In this document: positions 6,542-8,593 of the stretch, in pieces
Position numbering within the stretch: the stretch's first letter is position 1
Layout of the letters: every line of letters starts with the position of its first letter
Assembly: GCA_934636065.1 (NCBI GenBank)
Contig: CAKTZW010000060.1
Span: forward strand, 1 to 8,593
Direction: 5' to 3'
Length of the DNA: 8,593 bases
Source: an uncultured Labedella sp.
Lineage (GTDB): Bacteria; Actinomycetota; Actinomycetes; Actinomycetales; Microbacteriaceae
Made by a program: the position numbers and the translations under genes
Notes under the pieces: model-generated
The model's input: the letters and a program-made list of their open reading frames with translations, nothing else
Databases searched by the model: none
What the model was told of the DNA's origin: nothing

Positions 6542-7084
6542 ATGAGCTCCGACAGCACCGTTCCCGCGCGACCCGCCGCGCTGGGCGAACCGGCGACCGA
6601 CGAGGACCTCCGCGCCCTCCGCGCCCAGCTGGGCCGCCCCGCCCGCGGCGTACTCGGGATCGCAGCCCGCTGTGTCTGCGGCCGCCCGACCGTCGTCGTC
6701 ACGGCGCCCCGTCTGCCGGACGGCACGCCGTTCCCGACCTTCTACTACCTCACCCACCCCGCTGCGACCGCGGCGATGTCGGCGCTCGAGGCCACCCACG
6801 TGATGCCGGAGCTCGCGGCGCTGCTCGACGAGGATCCCGCGGTCGCGTCGGAGTACCGGACCGCCCACGAGCGGTACCTCGCGGACCGGGAGTCGATCGA
6901 GGTCGTTCCCGAGATCTCCGGCTTCTCCGCGGGAGGGATGCCCACACGGGTCAAGTGCCTGCACGCCCTCGCGGCGCACGCCCTCGCCGCCGGACGCGGC
7001 GTGAACCCGATCGGCGACCTCGCCCTCGACCGCTCCAGCTGGAGCCCGACCCGGTGCGAGTGCGTGGTGGAGACGCCGGCCTGA
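6542..7084 (+). CDS. DUF501 domain-containing protein, function unknown
   Basis: Soluble-looking 180-residue protein without signal peptide or membrane segment. It matches the actinobacterial DUF501 family as I know it: LGRPARGVLGIAARC (30-44), CVCGRPTVVVTAPRLPDGTPFPTFYYLTHP (44-73), and GMPTRVKCLHALAAHALAAGRGVNPIGD (132-159). Five Cys residues (44, 46, 139, 172, 174) fall in a CxC ... KCLH ... CxC pattern which, with His141 and His146, could form a metal site; this is inference. The family (Rv1025 in M. tuberculosis) usually lies between the DivIC-like gene and an exopolyphosphatase gene, but here no exopolyphosphatase follows. The ATG start is supported by the GATAAT box placed for leaderless transcription and by the convincing family match downstream. 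No function should be assigned. Confidence 0.88.
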   Translation: MSSDSTVPARPAALGEPATDEDLRALRAQLGRPARGVLGIAARCVCGRPTVVVTAPRLPDGTPFPTFYYLTHPAATAAMSALEATHVMPELAALLDEDPAVASEYRTAHERYLADRESIEVVPEISGFSAGGMPTRVKCLHALAAHALAAGRGVNPIGDLALDRSSWSPTRCECVVETPA

Positions 7085-7087
7085 CGA

Positions 7088-7103
7088 CCGCCGACACCGG
7101 CGG
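7088..7103 (+). terminator. GC hairpin just after DUF501
   Basis: CCGCCG (7088-7093) pairs with CGGCGG (7098-7103) around ACAC, 3 bases after the stop. The stem is only 6 bp and no T-run follows, so this is a weak terminator candidate. Confidence 0.35.
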
Positions 7104-7129
7104 CGGCACGGGGCGACGCACGCTCGCAG

Positions 7130-7146
7130 TGTGAATTCACTGTGAA
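7130..7146 (+). promoter_or_regulatory. Palindrome and half-site repeat upstream of the NADH dehydrogenase gene
   Basis: GTGAATTCAC (7131-7140) is a perfect 10-base palindrome. TGTGAA occurs at 7130-7135 and again at 7141-7146, 11 bases (about one helical turn) apart. The group covers the -35 region of the candidate promoter at 7153-7161. TGTGAA is the half-site of Rex, and TGTGA that of CRP/GlxR-type regulators, but the half-site arrangement fits neither full consensus. It is a candidate operator with no named regulator. Confidence 0.4.
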
Positions 7147-7152
7147 GTCGGC

Positions 7153-7161
7153 TGATAGACT
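7153..7161 (+). promoter_or_regulatory. Extended -10 promoter of the NADH dehydrogenase gene
   Basis: TGATAGACT contains a TGn extension directly before TAGACT, the same hexamer as at eno. Transcription would start near 7168, giving a leader of about 100 bases. Confidence 0.55.
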
Positions 7162-7183
7162 CGAGCCGCTCGGTGTCGTCGGA

Positions 7184-7209
7184 GCCACCCGGCCTTGCTC
7201 GCGGGCGGC
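7184..7209 (+). other. Possible hairpin in the NADH dehydrogenase leader
   Basis: GCCACCCG (7184-7191) pairs with CGGGCGGC (7202-7209) with one A-C mismatch and a 10-base loop. It lies early in the predicted leader. No known riboswitch was recognised. The rest of the leader holds an ACACGTGT palindrome (7246-7253) immediately before the ribosome site. Confidence 0.3.
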
Positions 7210-7253
7210 CTGCAAGTACATCATCTGATCGAGTCAATACGACACACACGTGT

Positions 7254-7258
7254 AGGAG
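7254..7258 (+). promoter_or_regulatory. Ribosome binding site of the NADH dehydrogenase gene
   Basis: AGGAG, 10 bases before GTG at 7269. The stretch ATTCACCGTG that includes the start is identical to the one at eno. Confidence 0.6.
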
Positions 7259-7268
7259 AGCATTCACC

Positions 7269-8593
7269 GTGCCCAAGATCCTCATCGTCGGCGGCGGATA
7301 CGCCGGTTTTTACACCGCGTGGAAGCTGGAGAAGCAGCTTCGACCCGGTGAGGCCGACGTCACGATCGTCGACCCCCTCCCGTACATGACGTACCAGCCC
7401 TTCCTCCCCGAGGTCGCCGCCGGTTCCATCGAGGGACGTCACGCCGTCGTCGCGCACCGCCGCCACCTCAAGCGGACCGAGGTCATCACCGCGAAGGTCA
7501 CGGCGATCGACCACGCGTCGAAGAAGGCGACGATCACGCCGGAGCTCGGCGAGGCGTGGGAGTTCGAGTACGACATCGTCGTCGTCACGGGCGGTGCCGT
7601 CTCCCGCACGTTCCCGATCCCCGGCATCGCGGAGAACGCCATCGGCCTCAAGACGATCGAGGAGGCCGTGGCGATCCGCGACCGCATCCTCGGGAACTTC
7701 GACCGCGCGGCGACTCTTCCCGCCGGCCCCGAGCGCGACAAGCTCCTCACCGTCGTCGTGGTCGGCGGCGGATTCGCCGGCATCGAGGTCTTCGCCGAGC
7801 TGCGGTCGTTCGCCTCCGCCCTCCTGTCGTCCTATCCGCAGATCTCGTTCGACGACGTGCACTTCCACCTCATCGAGGCGATGGGGCGGATCATGCCGGA
7901 GGTCTCCCTCCCCACGAGCCACTGGGTGCTGAAGAACCTCGCGGAGCGCGGGGCCCTCGTCCACCTCGACACGCAGCTGCAGTCGGCCGTCGACGGCAAG
8001 ATCGAGCTCTCGACGGGCGAGTCCTTCGAGTCGGACCTCATCGTGTGGACGGCCGGCGTCATGGCGAACCCGCAGATCGTGCGCAACAGCGACCTCCCGG
8101 TCGAGGAGCGCGGCCGCATCAAGGTGCGCACCGACCTCCGGGTCGGCGACGAGGACACCATCGTGGCCGACGCGTGGGGCGCCGGCGACATCGCGGCCAT
8201 CAAGGACCTGAGCGGCGGCGGCGTCGGCGGATACTGCGTGCCGAACGCTCAGCACGCCGTCCGGCAGGGCAAGCTCCTCGCGAAGAACCTCGTCGCCACG
8301 CTGCGCGGCGAGGAGCCGAAGAACTACCTGCACAAGAACCTCGGAGCCGTCGCGGGCCTCGGCCTCGGAATCGGCGTCTTCCAGTCCGGCAAGCTCGCCA
8401 TCAAGGGCTTCCCGGCCTGGGTCGCGCACCGCGGTTACCACGGTCTCGCCATGCCGAGCTGGGAGCGCAAGTTCCGCGTCGTCTGGGGCTGGTGGAACAA
8501 CATCTGGCTCGGCCGCGACATCGTCGGCATCGAGGCGCGAGAGCACCCGCGTGCCGTCTTCGAGCAGTTCGCGTCCCGTCCGAAGCCCCCGGC
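7269..8593 (+). CDS. ndh: Type II NADH dehydrogenase / NAD(P)/FAD-dependent oxidoreductase (3' end outside window)
   Basis: Predicted single-subunit, non-proton-pumping NADH:quinone oxidoreductase at the inner face of the membrane. The 441 residues present are close to full family length, and the frame is still open at the right edge. Visible are the FAD-binding VGGGYAG (7-13) after a short beta strand, PYMTYQPFLPEVAAG (38-52), the NADH-binding VVGGGFAGIE (164-173), the second FAD motif WGAGD (303-307), and AQHAVRQGKLLAKN (327-340). A Trp-rich C-terminal part (about 380-415, KGFPAWVAHRGYHG then VVWGWWNNIWLG) fits the amphipathic membrane anchor of NDH-2. The GTG start begins the Rossmann strand exactly and follows AGGAG. 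The quinone-reductase role is the usual one for the family; another pyridine nucleotide-disulfide-type oxidoreductase cannot be excluded. A separate promoter with a palindrome suggests independent regulation. Confidence 0.88.
   Translation, partial: MPKILIVGGGYAGFYTAWKLEKQLRPGEADVTIVDPLPYMTYQPFLPEVAAGSIEGRHAVVAHRRHLKRTEVITAKVTAIDHASKKATITPELGEAWEFEYDIVVVTGGAVSRTFPIPGIAENAIGLKTIEEAVAIRDRILGNFDRAATLPAGPERDKLLTVVVVGGGFAGIEVFAELRSFASALLSSYPQISFDDVHFHLIEAMGRIMPEVSLPTSHWVLKNLAERGALVHLDTQLQSAVDGKIELSTGESFESDLIVWTAGVMANPQIVRNSDLPVEERGRIKVRTDLRVGDEDTIVADAWGAGDIAAIKDLSGGGVGGYCVPNAQHAVRQGKLLAKNLVATLRGEEPKNYLHKNLGAVAGLGLGIGVFQSGKLAIKGFPAWVAHRGYHGLAMPSWERKFRVVWGWWNNIWLGRDIVGIEAREHPRAVFEQFASRPKPP

Noticed and set aside
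7130..7146. Calling a definite Rex or CRP binding site
   Set aside because: The half-sites match, but their spacing (abutting inverted repeat and 11-base direct repeat) does not match the full consensus of either regulator.
7162..7268. Riboswitch or small RNA in the leader of the NADH dehydrogenase gene
   Set aside because: Only one imperfect hairpin and one short palindrome are visible. No conserved riboswitch core was recognised by eye.
7221..8546. Long minus-strand open frame opposite the NADH dehydrogenase gene
   Set aside because: The same GC-driven artefact; the plus strand encodes a complete set of NDH-2 motifs.

Overview
The window looks like chromosomal DNA from a high-GC actinobacterium, most likely a member of the Microbacteriaceae. 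The evidence is the strong GC bias at third codon positions, the frequent GTG starts, and the gene order mazG ... eno - divIC/ftsB-like - DUF501. That order recalls the actinobacterial neighbourhood known from Mycobacterium tuberculosis (mazG, eno, Rv1024, Rv1025, ppx). The family placement is an inference from protein flavour and gene order, not from a search.

Layout from left to right. (1) Bases 1-243 hold the C-terminal end of an aldehyde dehydrogenase, with a stop codon in the same frame at 43-45. Its terminal TGA overlaps the GTG start of mazG (240-920, + strand), a nucleotide pyrophosphohydrolase. (2) Facing mazG is a two-gene minus-strand ABC exporter operon: an ATPase (3041-2031) overlapping by 4 bases an ABC-2 type permease (2034-958). 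A GC-rich inverted repeat spans the mazG stop in the convergent junction. (3) Divergent from the exporter is hisS (3142-4479), whose -10-like box is placed so that its mRNA would begin at the ATG. (4) eno (4581-5861) has its own promoter-like box, a 5'-end hairpin and a strong terminator-like hairpin. (5) After a spacer with three tandem 17-18 base repeats comes a small membrane coiled-coil septum gene (6013-6483). A stack of 8-base repeats, able to form a 12-bp hairpin, separates it from a DUF501 gene (6542-7084), which is also predicted to be leaderless. (6) An approximately 180-base leader with a palindrome and a promoter-like box precedes a type II NADH dehydrogenase (7269 to beyond the right edge).

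The genes are mostly housekeeping: clean-up of non-canonical nucleotides (MazG), translation (HisRS), glycolysis (enolase), cell division (DivIC/FtsB-like) and respiration (NDH-2). The ABC pair is the only accessory-looking unit, and its substrate cannot be told from sequence. I see no mobile element, CRISPR array, tRNA or rRNA. No stretch longer than 300 bases lacks a gene; the longest gaps are 5862-6012 and 7085-7268. The points most worth a second look are regulatory: two apparent leaderless promoters with identical geometry, the repeat and hairpin structures flanking the septum gene, and a palindrome at the -35 region of the NDH-2 gene. I found no convincing new multi-gene system.
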